Shown here: positions 26,397 through 35,300 of the stretch, one piece after another
Layout: the number at the start of each line of letters is the position of its first letter
Numbering within the stretch: position 1 is the first letter of the stretch
Source: Actinobacteria bacterium OV320
Lineage (GTDB): Bacteria > Actinomycetota > Actinomycetes > Streptomycetales > Streptomycetaceae
Direction: 5' to 3'
Length of the DNA: 64,000 nucleotides
NCBI GenBank assembly: GCA_001298545.1
Contig: LJCX01000024.1
Span: 186,001-250,000 of the forward strand
Notes under the pieces: generated by a model
Told to the model about the DNA's origin: nothing
What the model saw: the letters and a program-made list of their open reading frames with translations, nothing else
Database searches by the model: none
Made by a program: the position numbers and the translations under genes

Positions 26397-26448
26397 GTCG
26401 TACGGGAAAGGGCGGCCTCAACGCCGCGGCAGCCCTTTCCCGTACGAC
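26397..26448. terminator. Bidirectional hairpin terminator between ndgR and the DUF4188 gene
   Basis: A perfect 17-bp inverted repeat (26397-26413 with 26432-26448; arm GTCGTACGGGAAAGGGC) with an 18-base loop lies between the two convergent genes. Confidence 0.85.
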
Positions 26449-26469
26449 GACATCACCCGGCAAGAGCCC

Positions 26470-26964
26470 TTACGGCGCGGACCGGTACGAGAAACGGTCC
26501 TTCGCGTACCGCCCCCGCTCCTCCAGCGGAACCTGCCCGTGCGCCGCCGCGAGGCCGAACGCCGGCATGTCCCCGTAGATCGCCTCGTACGACCCCTCCG
26601 GCACGACGTACGTCTCGTGCCAGATCCCCACGTGCCCGCGCACCTTCCCGCCCCGTTCCATGCGGTTGATCTTCGCCCAGGCCTCGTGGTGGAACGCGTC
26701 GGGCGCGGTCGCGTAGGCGTACAGCTTCTCCTTGGACTCCCAGTACTGGACGACGTAGTACGTCCGCGGCGAGGCCGTCAGGAGCACCCGGGAGAGCAGA
26801 CCGCGGCCCGGATCCTTCTTCAGCTCCGCCAGCATGCGGAACATCGCCAGCATGACCGGCACCCACTGGTGCACGGCCCAGAAGTGGTTGACACGCATTC
26901 CGATCAGCAGGACGACCACGTCTCCCCGGGCGTCCGCGGTGGTACGGCTGGCTGTGAAGGACAT
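26470..26964 (-). CDS. DUF4188 domain protein (monooxygenase-like dimeric alpha-beta barrel)
   Basis: The 164-residue product matches DUF4188: VVLLIGMRVNHFWAVHQWVPVMLAMFRMLAEL near the N-terminus, YYVVQYWESKEKLYAYA near residue 70 and VGIWHETYVVPEGSYEAIYGDMPAFGLA near 112. These proteins are related to heme-degrading/ABM-type monooxygenases; substrate unknown. It is divergent from a MerR-family regulator with only 38 bp between the start codons, so the MerR protein very probably controls it. Confidence 0.85.
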   Translation of the reverse strand: MSFTASRTTADARGDVVVLLIGMRVNHFWAVHQWVPVMLAMFRMLAELKKDPGRGLLSRVLLTASPRTYYVVQYWESKEKLYAYATAPDAFHHEAWAKINRMERGGKVRGHVGIWHETYVVPEGSYEAIYGDMPAFGLAAAHGQVPLEERGRYAKDRFSYRSAP

Positions 26965-27002
26965 GCTTGGATAGTGACGCTAACCAACGAAGGGCACAAG
27001 GC
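26965..27002. promoter_or_regulatory. Compact divergent promoter/operator of the merR-DUF4188 pair
   Basis: The two start codons are 38 bp apart. The region carries TAGTGACGCTAAC (26972-26984), with GTTAGCGTCACTA on the other strand, a MerR-like short dyad. Both promoters must overlap the coding starts or the mRNAs are nearly leaderless. Assignment is by position. Confidence 0.4.
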
Positions 27003-27647
27003 ATGCGGCTGGCCGAACTGAGCGAACGCAGCGGTGTGTCCACCGCGACGATCAAGTACTACCTGCGCGAGGGGCTCGTGCCGCCCGGCCGCCAGGTGAA
27101 CGCCACGACCGCCGAGTACGACGAGGAGCATCTGCGCCGGCTGCGTCTGGTACGGGCGATGATCCAGGTGGGCGGGCTGCCGGTGGCCACGGTCCGTGAT
27201 GTGCTCGGCCATGTCGACGACGAATCCCTGGGCCGCACGATCCGGCTCGGCGCGGCCCTGTGGGCGCTGCCGCAGGTGGCCGAACCGGACGCGGAGGACG
27301 AGTACGTGCGCGCCGCCCACCTGGAGGCGGACGAACTGCTGGGCACCCTGGGCTGGTCGAACGCCCGGCAGCTGACGACCATCTCCCCCGCCTACCGCTC
27401 GCTGGTGGTGGCGGTGGCCGCACTGCGCCGGCTCGGCTACGACTGGAACGCCGAACTACTCGTGTCCTACGCCCGGTTGATGCACCGGGCGGCCGTGCTG
27501 GACCTGGACTTCGTGGAGACCCGGGAGTCGGAGCCGGAGCGGATCGAGGCGGCGGTGCTGGGAGCGATCCTCGTCGAGCCGATGATGCAGGCGCTGCACC
27601 GGCTGGCGCAGGAGGAGGAGTCGGCGCGGCGGTACGGCTTCGCATGA
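27003..27647 (+). CDS. MerR-family transcriptional regulator
   Basis: The 214-residue protein begins MRLAELSERSGVSTATIKYYLREGLVPPGRQVN, a typical MerR helix-turn-helix and wing, followed by HLRRLRLVRAMIQVGGLPVATVRDVL. The C-terminal half is helical and has no metal-binding cysteine cluster, so a small organic effector is more likely than a metal. The ATG at 27003 follows AAGGGCACAAGGC; a TTG 36 bp upstream is less likely. It is divergent from the DUF4188 gene and precedes the tRNA array on the opposite strand. Confidence 0.88.
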   Translation: MRLAELSERSGVSTATIKYYLREGLVPPGRQVNATTAEYDEEHLRRLRLVRAMIQVGGLPVATVRDVLGHVDDESLGRTIRLGAALWALPQVAEPDAEDEYVRAAHLEADELLGTLGWSNARQLTTISPAYRSLVVAVAALRRLGYDWNAELLVSYARLMHRAAVLDLDFVETRESEPERIEAAVLGAILVEPMMQALHRLAQEEESARRYGFA

Positions 27648-27678
27648 GGCCGGACACACGGAAAGAGTCCGGATACGC

Positions 27679-27710
27679 GGAAAGCCCCTCGCCGAAGCGA
27701 GGGGCTTTCC
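27679..27710. terminator. Hairpin terminator between merR gene and tRNA array
   Basis: A perfect 14-bp stem (27679-27692 with 27697-27710; arm GGAAAGCCCCTCGC, loop CGAA) is flanked by the merR gene end and the 3' end of the first tRNA-Glu. It can stop transcripts from both sides. Confidence 0.85.
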
Positions 27711-27717
27711 GATCGCG

Positions 27718-27790
27718 TACCCCCGACCGGATTCGAACCGGCGCTACCGCCTTGAGAGGGCGGCGTGCTAGGCCGCTACACAACGGGGGC
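27718..27790 (-). tRNA. tRNA-Glu (CTC)
   Basis: A 73-base cloverleaf: acceptor 5' GCCCCCG pairs with CGGGGGT (one G-U pair) before discriminator A. The D arm has TTGTGTAGCGGCCTAGCAC, the anticodon loop CTCTCAA gives anticodon CTC, and the T arm is CCGGTTCGAATCCGG. CCA is not encoded. Confidence 0.95.
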
Positions 27791-27818
27791 CTGCATCATG
27801 CGTTTCCGCAGATCAGAG

Positions 27819-27890
27819 CTGGTCTACCAGGACTCGAACCTAGAATGACGGTACCAGAAACCGTAGTGTTGCCAATTACACCATAGACCA
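27819..27890 (-). tRNA. tRNA-Gln (CTG)
   Basis: A 72-base cloverleaf: acceptor TGGTCTA pairs with TAGACCA before discriminator G; the anticodon loop TTCTGGT gives CTG; the T loop is GGTTCGAGTCC. CCA is not encoded. Confidence 0.95.
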
Positions 27891-27910
27891 AGGTGATTCA
27901 ATGAAAAGCG

Positions 27911-27983
27911 TACCCCCGACCGGATTCGAACCGGCGCTACCGCCTTGAGAGGGCGGCGTGCTAGGCCGCTACACAACGGGGGC
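27911..27983 (-). tRNA. tRNA-Glu (CTC), second copy
   Basis: Identical in sequence to the copy at 27718-27790: 73 bases, anticodon loop CTCTCAA, acceptor GCCCCCG/CGGGGGT, discriminator A. Confidence 0.95.
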
Positions 27984-28045
27984 CCTAGCGATCCTGCATC
28001 GAGGTGAGAGGGAGCTACCCGAGCTCTCCTCGCGGGAAGGATCTG

Positions 28046-28118
28046 TACCCCCGACCGGATTCGAACCGGCGCTACTGCCTTGAGAGGGCAGCGTGCTAGG
28101 CCGCTACACAACGGGGGC
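28046..28118 (-). tRNA. tRNA-Glu (CTC), third copy with variant anticodon stem
   Basis: As the other two tRNA-Glu copies, but the anticodon stem is CTGCC/GGCAG instead of CCGCC/GGCGG, a compensated base-pair change (C-G to T-A). Anticodon CTC is unchanged. Confidence 0.95.
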
Positions 28119-28160
28119 TTCGTGGAGTAGATCTCCACAGGTGCAGATAAGCTCTGCGAG

Positions 28161-28232
28161 CTGGCCTACCTGGACTCGAACCAAGACTAACTGAACCAGA
28201 ATCAGTCGTGCTGCCAATTACACCATAGGCCA
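28161..28232 (-). tRNA. tRNA-Gln (CTG), second copy
   Basis: A 72-base cloverleaf with anticodon loop TTCTGGT (CTG). It differs from the copy at 27819 in the acceptor stem (TGGCCTA with TAGGCCA), anticodon stem and T stem, so the two are not recent duplicates. Confidence 0.95.
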
Positions 28233-28323
28233 CTGGAACGCAAGCCCCACAGGGGTTCTTGTTCTAGCGTTGCTCCTCCGGTTCCGGCCTTTCGGCCCGC
28301 TCCCCGGCGGCGCAGGAAGAACA

Positions 28324-29052
28324 TTACCCGAAGGTGGACCGGGCTCCAAAACGGGTATCGGGGCCGAGGATCGCGGGCAGTTCGGCGAGCGAGACGATCC
28401 GGTGGCGTCCGGAGGGGAGCTCGACGGTGGCCGCGCCGTAGCGGTCGATCCACACGGAGAGCAGCCCGGCGTCGGCGGCGCCCCGGCCGTCGATCTCCGG
28501 ATGGTCACCGACGTAGGCCACCTGGTGCGGGGCCAGTGACAGGGCCTCGCAGGCCGCGAGGAAGGCGCCGGCCTCCGGCTTGGAGACGCCGAGTTCCGCC
28601 GCGCACAGGATGACCTCGAAACGGTCGTGGACGCCGAGGGTGCGCAGCTTGTGGTCCTGGACGTGGATGCTGGAGTTGGAGAGCACGGCGTGGCGGTGGC
28701 TGGCGGCGAGGTCGTCGAGCACGGGCAGGACGTCCGGGAAGAGCGACCAGGCCGCCTCGTAGTGCGCGTGGTACCGCCGGAGCCAGTCGTCGGCCTCCGC
28801 GTCGGCCATGTCGCGGCCCAGGAACGCCCGTACCCGGTCCCGGCGCTGGTCCTCGAAGGTGATCCCGCCCGCCGAGAACCGGGCCCAGTGCTCTTCGGTG
28901 ACCTCACGCCACCGCGCGAGCCCCGCCTCCGCGGTTCCGAACCGGTCGAGCAGCCCCTCGGCGGTCAGATAGGACCGCATGCCCTCGCGGTCGGCGGTCG
29001 TGTAGTCGAACAGGGTGTCGTCCACGTCCCAGACCACGGCGAGGATGCTCAT
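28324..29052 (-). CDS. HAD-superfamily hydrolase
   Basis: The 242-residue protein has HAD motif I VVWDVDDTLFDYT at the N-terminus (catalytic Asp pair), motif II AVLSNSS near residue 122, the motif III lysine in ELGVSKPEAGAF near 160, and motif IV VAYVGDHPEIDGRGAADAG near 180. It is a C1-capped phosphatase; the substrate is unknown. ATG at 29052; sequence further upstream is not conserved. It lies between the tRNA array and gltX on the same strand, downstream of gltX's terminator. Confidence 0.88.
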   Translation of the reverse strand: MSILAVVWDVDDTLFDYTTADREGMRSYLTAEGLLDRFGTAEAGLARWREVTEEHWARFSAGGITFEDQRRDRVRAFLGRDMADAEADDWLRRYHAHYEAAWSLFPDVLPVLDDLAASHRHAVLSNSSIHVQDHKLRTLGVHDRFEVILCAAELGVSKPEAGAFLAACEALSLAPHQVAYVGDHPEIDGRGAADAGLLSVWIDRYGAATVELPSGRHRIVSLAELPAILGPDTRFGARSTFG

Positions 29053-29099
29053 GATCCAACGGTAACGCGGCGGCGGCCGCCCTGTCCGGGGGATGCCGA

Positions 29100-29132
29100 A
29101 GGGGCGGCACCCGGTCGCCGGGTGCCGCCCCT
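29100..29132 (-). terminator. gltX: Hairpin terminator after gltX
   Basis: A perfect 15-bp stem (29100-29114 with 29118-29132; arm AGGGGCGGCACCCGG, loop TCG) lies 11 bp beyond the gltX stop and before the HAD gene. Confidence 0.88.
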
Positions 29133-29143
29133 CGGGCGCGCCG

Positions 29144-30628
29144 CTATGCGGCGAGCTTCGCCAGGGCCGCGTCGACGCGGGCCAGCGTCTTCTCCTTGCC
29201 CAGGATCTCCAGGGACTCGAAGAGCGGCAGGCCGACCGTGCGACCGGTGACGGCGACGCGGACCGGGGCCTGGGCCTTGCCGAGCTTGAGGCCGTGCGCC
29301 TCACCCGCGGCCAGGACGGCCTCCTTCAAAGACTCGGCCGAGCTCCAGTCGGCGGCCGCCAGCTTCTCGCGGGCCGTCGTGAGCAGCGCGTCGCTGCCCT
29401 CCTTCATCGCCTTCGTCCAGCTGGCCTCGTCGAAGACCGGCTCGGGGAGGAAGAGGAAGTCGACGTTGTCGGTGATCTCCGACAGCACCTTCAGACGGGT
29501 CTGGGCGTGCGGGGCGATCGCCTCCCACCGGGCCTCGTCGAAGTCCTGCGGGGACCAGGGGGCGTACGGGGCCTTCAGCCAGGGCGCGCAGCGCTCCGTG
29601 AAGTCCTTCACGTCCAGCAGGCGGATGTGGTCGGCGTTGATCGCCTCGCACTTCTTCAGGTCGAAGCGCGCCGGGTTGGGGTTGACGTCCGCGATCTCGA
29701 AGGCCGCGGTCATCTCGTCCATCGTGAAGATGTCCTGGTCGGCCGAGAGCGACCAGCCGAGCAGCGAGAGGTAGTTGAGCAGGCCCTCGGGGAGGAAGCC
29801 GCGCTCGCGGTAGAGGTTGAGCGAGGACTCCGGGTCCCGCTTCGACAGCTTCTTGTTGCCCTCGCCCATCACGTACGGCAGGTGACCGAAGTGCGGGGTC
29901 CCCTGGGCGATGCCCAGTTCGGTCAGCGCCTTGTAGAGGGCGATCTGGCGGGGGGTGGAGGAGAGCAGGTCCTCGCCCCGCAGGACGTGCGTGATCTCCA
30001 TCAGCGCGTCGTCGACCGGGTTGACCAGCGTGTACAGCGGGGCGCCGTTCGCACGGACGATGCCGAAGTCGGGCACGTTCTCCGGGGTGAACGTCAGCTC
30101 GCCGCGGACCAGGTCCGTGAAGGTGATCGTCTCGTCGGGCATACGGAAGCGGACGATCGGGGTGCGGCCCTGGGCCTGGTACTCCGCCACCTGCGCCTCG
30201 GTGAGGTCGCGGCAGTGGCCGTCGTAGCCGGAGGGCCTGCCCGCGGCGCGGGCGGCGTCGCGGCGGGTGTCCAGCTCCTCCTGGGAGCAGTAGCAGTGGT
30301 AGGCGTGGCCGGCGTCGAGGAGCTTGCGGGCGACGTCGGCGTAGAGGTCCATCCGCTGCGACTGGCGGTACGGCGCGTGCGGGCCGCCGACCTCGGGGCC
30401 CTCGTCCCAGTCGAAGCCCAGCCAGCGCAGCGAGTCCAGGAGCTGGTCGTAGGACTCCTCGGAGTCACGGGCCGCGTCGGTGTCCTCGATGCGGAAGACC
30501 AGCGTGCCCTGGTGGTGCTTGGCGAACGCCCAGTTGAACAGGGCGGTGCGGACCAGGCCCACGTGGGGGTTACCGGTGGGCGAGGGACAGAAACGGACGC
30601 GTACGGGGGAGCCGGGTGCGCTAGCCAC
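29144..30628 (-). CDS. gltX: Glutamyl-tRNA synthetase
   Basis: The 494-residue class I synthetase charges tRNA with glutamate. It has the HIGH-equivalent in [31 protein letters not shown] near residue 40, and a KMSKS-equivalent [12 protein letters not shown] near 250. GTG at 30628, about 9 bases after AAGG, gives [13 protein letters not shown]; a TTG 9 bp upstream is an alternative. It overlaps the end of the fumarylacetoacetase-family gene by 8 bp. Actinobacteria generally lack GlnRS and mischarge tRNA-Gln with this enzyme before amidation; the nearby array has both tRNA types. Confidence 0.95.
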   Translation of the reverse strand: MASAPGSPVRVRFCPSPTGNPHVGLVRTALFNWAFAKHHQGTLVFRIEDTDAARDSEESYDQLLDSLRWLGFDWDEGPEVGGPHAPYRQSQRMDLYADVARKLLDAGHAYHCYCSQEELDTRRDAARAAGRPSGYDGHCRDLTEAQVAEYQAQGRTPIVRFRMPDETITFTDLVRGELTFTPENVPDFGIVRANGAPLYTLVNPVDDALMEITHVLRGEDLLSSTPRQIALYKALTELGIAQGTPHFGHLPYVMGEGNKKLSKRDPESSLNLYRERGFLPEGLLNYLSLLGWSLSADQDIFTMDEMTAAFEIADVNPNPARFDLKKCEAINADHIRLLDVKDFTERCAPWLKAPYAPWSPQDFDEARWEAIAPHAQTRLKVLSEITDNVDFLFLPEPVFDEASWTKAMKEGSDALLTTAREKLAAADWSSAESLKEAVLAAGEAHGLKLGKAQAPVRVAVTGRTVGLPLFESLEILGKEKTLARVDAALAKLAA

Positions 30629-31406
30629 GCTTGACAACCTTGTTGGTGAGAGTGCCGATGCCTTCGATGGTGACGGCGACCTCGTCGCCGACGACCAGGG
30701 GGCCCACCCCTGCGGGGGTGCCCGTGAGGATCACGTCGCCGGGGAGCAGCGTCATGGCCTCGGAGATGTTGACGATCAGATCCTCGATCGAGTGGATCAT
30801 CTCGCTGGTGCGGCCGAGCTGCCGCTGCTGCCCGTTGACCGTCAGCTGGACGGTGAGGTCGCCGGCGGTCTTCAGGTCCAGGCCGGTCTCCACCCAGGGG
30901 CCCAGCGGGCACGAGGTGTCGAAGCCCTTGGCCCGGGCCCACTGCTTCTCGCGCTTCTGGACGTCGCGGGCGGTGACGTCGTTCGCGCAGGTGTAGCCGA
31001 AGATCACGTCCTTGACGCGTTCCCGGGGGACCTCGCGGCAGAGCCGGCCGATGACCACGGCGAGCTCGGCCTCGTGATGGACCTCCTCGGAGAAGGCCGG
31101 GTACTGGATGGCGTCGCCGGGACCGATCACCGAGGTGGACGGCTTGAAGAAGGCGAACGGGGCGTCCGGCACCTCGTTGCCCAGCTCGCGCGCGTGCTCG
31201 GCGTAGTTGCGGCCGAAGGCCACGACCTTGTTGGGCAGGACGGGCGGGAGCAGCCGGACCTTGCTCAGCGGCACCTTGGTGCCGGAGAGCTCGAAGTCCG
31301 TGAACGGGATGCCCTTGATGATGTCGAGGACGAGCTCGTCCGGCTTGTCGCCCTCGACCGCGCCGAAGGCGACGTTCCCGTCGATGGAGAACCTGGCGAT
31401 GCGCAC
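30621..31406 (-). CDS. Fumarylacetoacetate hydrolase family protein
   Basis: The 261-residue protein has the FAH C-terminal-domain fold: [16 protein letters not shown] near residue 61, the metal-binding [11 protein letters not shown] near 109 (Glu ligands), [21 protein letters not shown] near 135 and the closing [15 protein letters not shown] near 223. Relatives are acylpyruvate hydrolases, oxaloacetate decarboxylases or 2-hydroxyhepta-diene-dioate isomerases; the substrate cannot be told. It overlaps gltX by 8 bp and is probably co-transcribed with it. Confidence 0.9.
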   Translation of the reverse strand: MRIARFSIDGNVAFGAVEGDKPDELVLDIIKGIPFTDFELSGTKVPLSKVRLLPPVLPNKVVAFGRNYAEHARELGNEVPDAPFAFFKPSTSVIGPGDAIQYPAFSEEVHHEAELAVVIGRLCREVPRERVKDVIFGYTCANDVTARDVQKREKQWARAKGFDTSCPLGPWVETGLDLKTAGDLTVQLTVNGQQRQLGRTSEMIHSIEDLIVNISEAMTLLPGDVILTGTPAGVGPLVVGDEVAVTIEGIGTLTNKVVKRG

Positions 31407-31463
31407 GGGTTGGTTGGCCCCTTGACTGAGCTGGCTGGAGTGTGACGCCCCAGGCTAACGCGG

Positions 31464-31491
31464 AAGGGCGCCCCCGGCCGGGGACGCCCTT
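31464..31491 (-). terminator. Hairpin after the small peptide gene
   Basis: An imperfect 14-bp stem with one mismatch (31464-31477 with 31478-31491, arm AAGGGCGCCCCCGG) lies between the small gene's stop and the start of the FAH-family gene. Confidence 0.55.
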
Positions 31492-31553
31492 GACATCCGT
31501 GGGTGGCCGCCTTGAGCATTCGGCGGCCGGTGCCCGTATCTCCGCGTGAAGAT

Positions 31554-31742
31554 CTACTCCGCGACGGAGGCCGCCACCGGCACCTCCATGAGGATGGTGC
31601 GCTTGGGGTTCGCAGTCTGGGCGGGAAGTTCGACGGAGTGCTCCTGCTGCTCGGGGAGCTGGAGGTCGTCGGCGTCCGTGAGGTGCGCCAGGGTCGTACG
31701 CCGGGGGTTGGCGATCTTGTGGAACATCGTCGTCGTCTTCAC
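31554..31742 (-). CDS. Small protein with duplicated ANP(R/K)RT motif, unknown function
   Basis: The 62-residue product begins MKTTTMFHKIANPRRTTL and contains a second copy of the motif, ANPKRTIL, near residue 44, separated by an acidic/Gln-rich segment (DADDLQLPEQQEHSVELP) and ending VAASVAE. There is no signal peptide, membrane segment or cysteine. The GTG at 31742 lacks a clear Shine-Dalgarno; the ATG at 31727 (MFHKIANPRR) is an alternative. It sits alone, with a hairpin after it and about 600 bp of non-coding sequence before it. I do not recognise a family; the layout could suit a regulatory or precursor peptide. Confidence 0.65.
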   Translation of the reverse strand: MKTTTMFHKIANPRRTTLAHLTDADDLQLPEQQEHSVELPAQTANPKRTILMEVPVAASVAE

Positions 31743-32344
31743 TGTTGTACGTGACCCTGTCGTGTCCGGGCGTCCGGGAAGCCCTCAAGGGCCTCCGCAC
31801 AGACGCGGTTTGTCGGATGCGTCATCCCTGTAAAGCGTCAGGCTAAACACGCGATTCCCGATGAAGACGTGAAGGTCGCATGATCAGCGTGTGAGTTTGC
31901 TCACGAATCAAGGGGCAAAGCGGTCATTTCCGACCACCCGGTGACCGACACGAAACGGACATTAGACACCTGAAGCGCTCATTCCGCTCCTGATCATGGC
32001 GACTGGGACACCCCCCGGTCGCCACCCCTTCCCCCCCTTATGTCCGCCTTACGTGGGATCATTTTCTACATCCCGTAACTTGACCCTCACTTCGTGTCAC
32101 GGATGTCACAGCCTGGCCAACGGGCCTTGTTGGAGATCCTGCACTGTGCTGGAATTCCTCGGACCGCCGCGGGATCGAGCCGGCGCACAGAGGGCGCCCA
32201 GCGCGCCCGGTGGCGGCGAGGACAGGGGGAGCCAGCGCCGGTACTCACGACCAATTGGCGGGCGTATTCAGGACGCCCGCCAACACGCCGACACCGTCCT
32301 TCCGTTCGCGCGGAGGGGCGCCTGGTCCAGAGGTTGCGACGCTA
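31743..32344. other. 602-bp intergenic region upstream of the first conservon
   Basis: No credible gene. It must hold the promoter of the minus-strand small peptide gene and that of the first conservon. Visible elements: a short dyad GTGAG-TTT-GCTCAC near 31890; a TTGACC box at 32080-32085 followed by two direct TGTCAC repeats (32095-32100 and 32104-32109), a possible promoter/operator. It is less G+C-rich than its surroundings between 31830 and 32110. Confidence 0.5.
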
Positions 32345-35300
32345 GTGCAGGGACGTTTCAAGAGGGATGGCAGCGCTTCGGCCGAGCCGGAGCCGCACGG
32401 CGGGACTGGCCCGATGGCAGTCGGCTCCTCGCCCCAGCACGCCCAGAACCAGGGCCCCAATCCGTCCGGCGACGGCGGTGACCGCTCCGGACGACCCGGT
32501 GCGACCGCGTCGGCGACTACTCCTCCCCCGGCTCCGACGAAGCCGCCGACCGGCCACAGCGGCCCCGGCCCGCGGGTGGCACTGCGCAACTGGCGCATCT
32601 CCACGCGTCTGGTGGCGCTGCTGACCCTGCCTGTGGTCGCGGCCACCTCGCTGGGCGCGCTGCGCATCAACCAGTCGATGGACGACATCCAGCAGCTCGA
32701 CAACATGAAGCTGCTGACGGACATGACCAAGCAGGCCACCGACCTGGCCGACGCGCTCCAGGACGAGCGCGACCGCTCGGCCGGCCCGCTGGCGCACAAC
32801 GGCAAGGCGACCGACCCCGGTATCAAGGGCCTGCGCGAGAAGACGGACCGCGCGCTGAGCGCCTTCCAGGACTCGTCGGAGGAGATCGACGGCGCCACCG
32901 CGGACGGCAACCTCCAGGGTGTCCGGGACAGCCTTGTCGGTCTGCTGAGCGACCTGGGCAACCTCGCCAAGGTCCGTTCGACGGCCTACGCGGAGAAGGG
33001 CAACTCCACCCAGACGGTGGAGGCCTACCACCGCCTCATCACCAGCCTGCTCGACCTGTCCCAGGACATGGCGCAGGCCACGAGCAACCCGGAGATGATC
33101 CAGCGCACGCGTGCGCTGGCCGCCTTCTCCTCCGCCAAGGAGTACGCCTCCGTCCAGCGCGCCGTGCTCGCGGCGGCGCTGCCGGTGGGCAACACCGTCT
33201 ACGGCGACCTCTCCGAGAACGACCGGCAGTACGCCGAGGCCGGACTCGAGAACCAGGACTCCGAACTCGCGAGTTTCCGCAGCATCTACGGCGACGGGGG
33301 CGCCGAGGAGCTGCTGAAGCCGATCGAGCAGGGCAACCCGGTCATCGAGGACGCCGACACCTACGCCACCCGGGCGCTCAGCTCCTCCAGCGGCCTGGAG
33401 TCGCTGGACAAGCAGTCGTACCAGGACTGGCTCGACGCCAGCTCCACCAAGATCAAGCAGATGAACAACATCGAGCTCACGCTGCTCGAGAACATGGAGC
33501 AGAAGGCGCGTGAGCTGCGCGCCGAGTCGGAGCGCGAAGCGATCATCTCCGGTGCGCTCATCCTGCTCGTGCTCGGTGTCTCGCTGGTCGGCGCGTTCGT
33601 CGTCGCCCGGTCCATGATCCGTTCGCTGCGCCGCCTCCAGGAGACCGCCACCAAGGTCGCCCAGGACCGGCTGCCCGAGCTGGTCAAGCAGCTGTCCGAG
33701 TCCGACCCGCAGGACGTCGACACGTCCGTGGAGTCGGTCGGTGTGCACTCCCGGGACGAGATCGGCCAGGTGGCCGCGGCCTTCGACGACGTGCACCGCG
33801 AGGCGGTCCGCCTCGCCGCCGAGCAGGCCCTGCTGCGGGGCAACGTCAACGCGATGTTCACCAACCTCTCGCGCCGCTCCCAGGGCCTCATCCAGCGTCA
33901 GCTCTCGCTCATCTCCGAACTGGAGTCCCGCGAGGCCGACCCGGACCAGCTGTCCTCGCTCTTCAAGCTCGACCACCTCGCGACCCGCATGCGCCGTAAC
34001 GGTGAGAACCTCCTCGTCCTCGCGGGTGAGGAGCCCGGCCGTCGCTGGACCCGTCCGGTCCCGCTGGTCGACGTGCTCCGCGCCGCCGCCTCCGAGGTGG
34101 AGCAGTACGAGCGCATCGAACTGGCCTCCGTGCCGACCACCGAAGTGGCCGGCCGGGTCGTCAACGACCTCGTGCACCTCCTCGCCGAGCTGCTCGAGAA
34201 CGCCACCTCGTTCTCCTCCCCGCAGACCAAGGTCAAGGTCACCGGTCACGCGCTGCCCGACGGCCGCGTCCTGATCGAGATCCACGACACCGGTATCGGC
34301 CTCTCCCCCGAGGACCTCGCCGCGATCAACGAGCGGCTCGCCTCGCCGCCCACCGTGGACGTGTCGGTCTCCCGACGCATGGGTCTGTTCGTGGTCGGCC
34401 GGCTGTCCCAGCGGCACGGCATCCGCATCCAGCTGCGTCCCTCCGACTCCGGTGGCACGACCGCGCTGGTCATGCTCCCCGTGGACGTCGCCCAGGGCGG
34501 CAAGAAGCCTCAGCCCAAGCCCGGCCAGGGCAGCGTCGCGGGTGGTCCCGCCGCCGCGCAGGCCGCCGCGGGCGTCGCCGCCGCGCGTCGCCAGAACGGC
34601 TCGCAGAACGGCTCGCAGAACGGTTCGCAGGGCGGGCCCCTCGGCTCCGGTCCCGGCACCGGCGGCCGGCTCGCCCCCGGTCAGGGTCCCCGGGCCGCGC
34701 TGCCCGGCCGTGACGGCGGTGGCCGCCCCGGTGGTCAGCCGCCGCGCGGACCGCAGCAGCCGCCGGCCTCCCCCCAGCAGGGCCGACCGGCTCCGGCCGG
34801 TGCGGGTTCCGGCTTCGGCGGTCAGGCTCCGGGCGCGTCGCAGGGTCTCCAGGCGGCCGGTACGGCCTCCCAGGGTGTGGACATGTTCGGCGGACGCCCG
34901 ACCCAGCAGCGGGGCAACAAGGCCGATCAGGGTGGCCGCGGCCGTCAGCCGCAGCTGCCGCCGCGCGGTGGTCCGCGCGCCGAGCTCCCGGGCGGCAACC
35001 CGCAGCCGCGGGTGACCAGCTGGGGCGACGAGAACGCCCAGCCGCCGGTCCCCCGCAGCCCGCTGGACGCCCCGCGCGGTCACGAGGAGCCGGACGTCGC
35101 CCAGACGTCGCGCATGCCGCGCATCGACGACCGCCAGGGTCCCGGCGCCACCGCCGAGATACCGGCGATCCCGCGCACCGACGACCGACAGGGCCCGGCG
35201 GGCCCCGCCGACTTCGGCCGTCCCGTCGCGAACGGTCTCCACAGCACCGGCCAGTTCCCGGCCGTGGGCAACCCCCAGGCGGGTCAGGGCGGACGGCAGG

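Noticed and set aside
28324..29052. HAD hydrolase considered as part of the gltX operon
   Set aside because: A perfect 15-bp-stem terminator (29100-29132) separates them, so co-transcription is doubtful.
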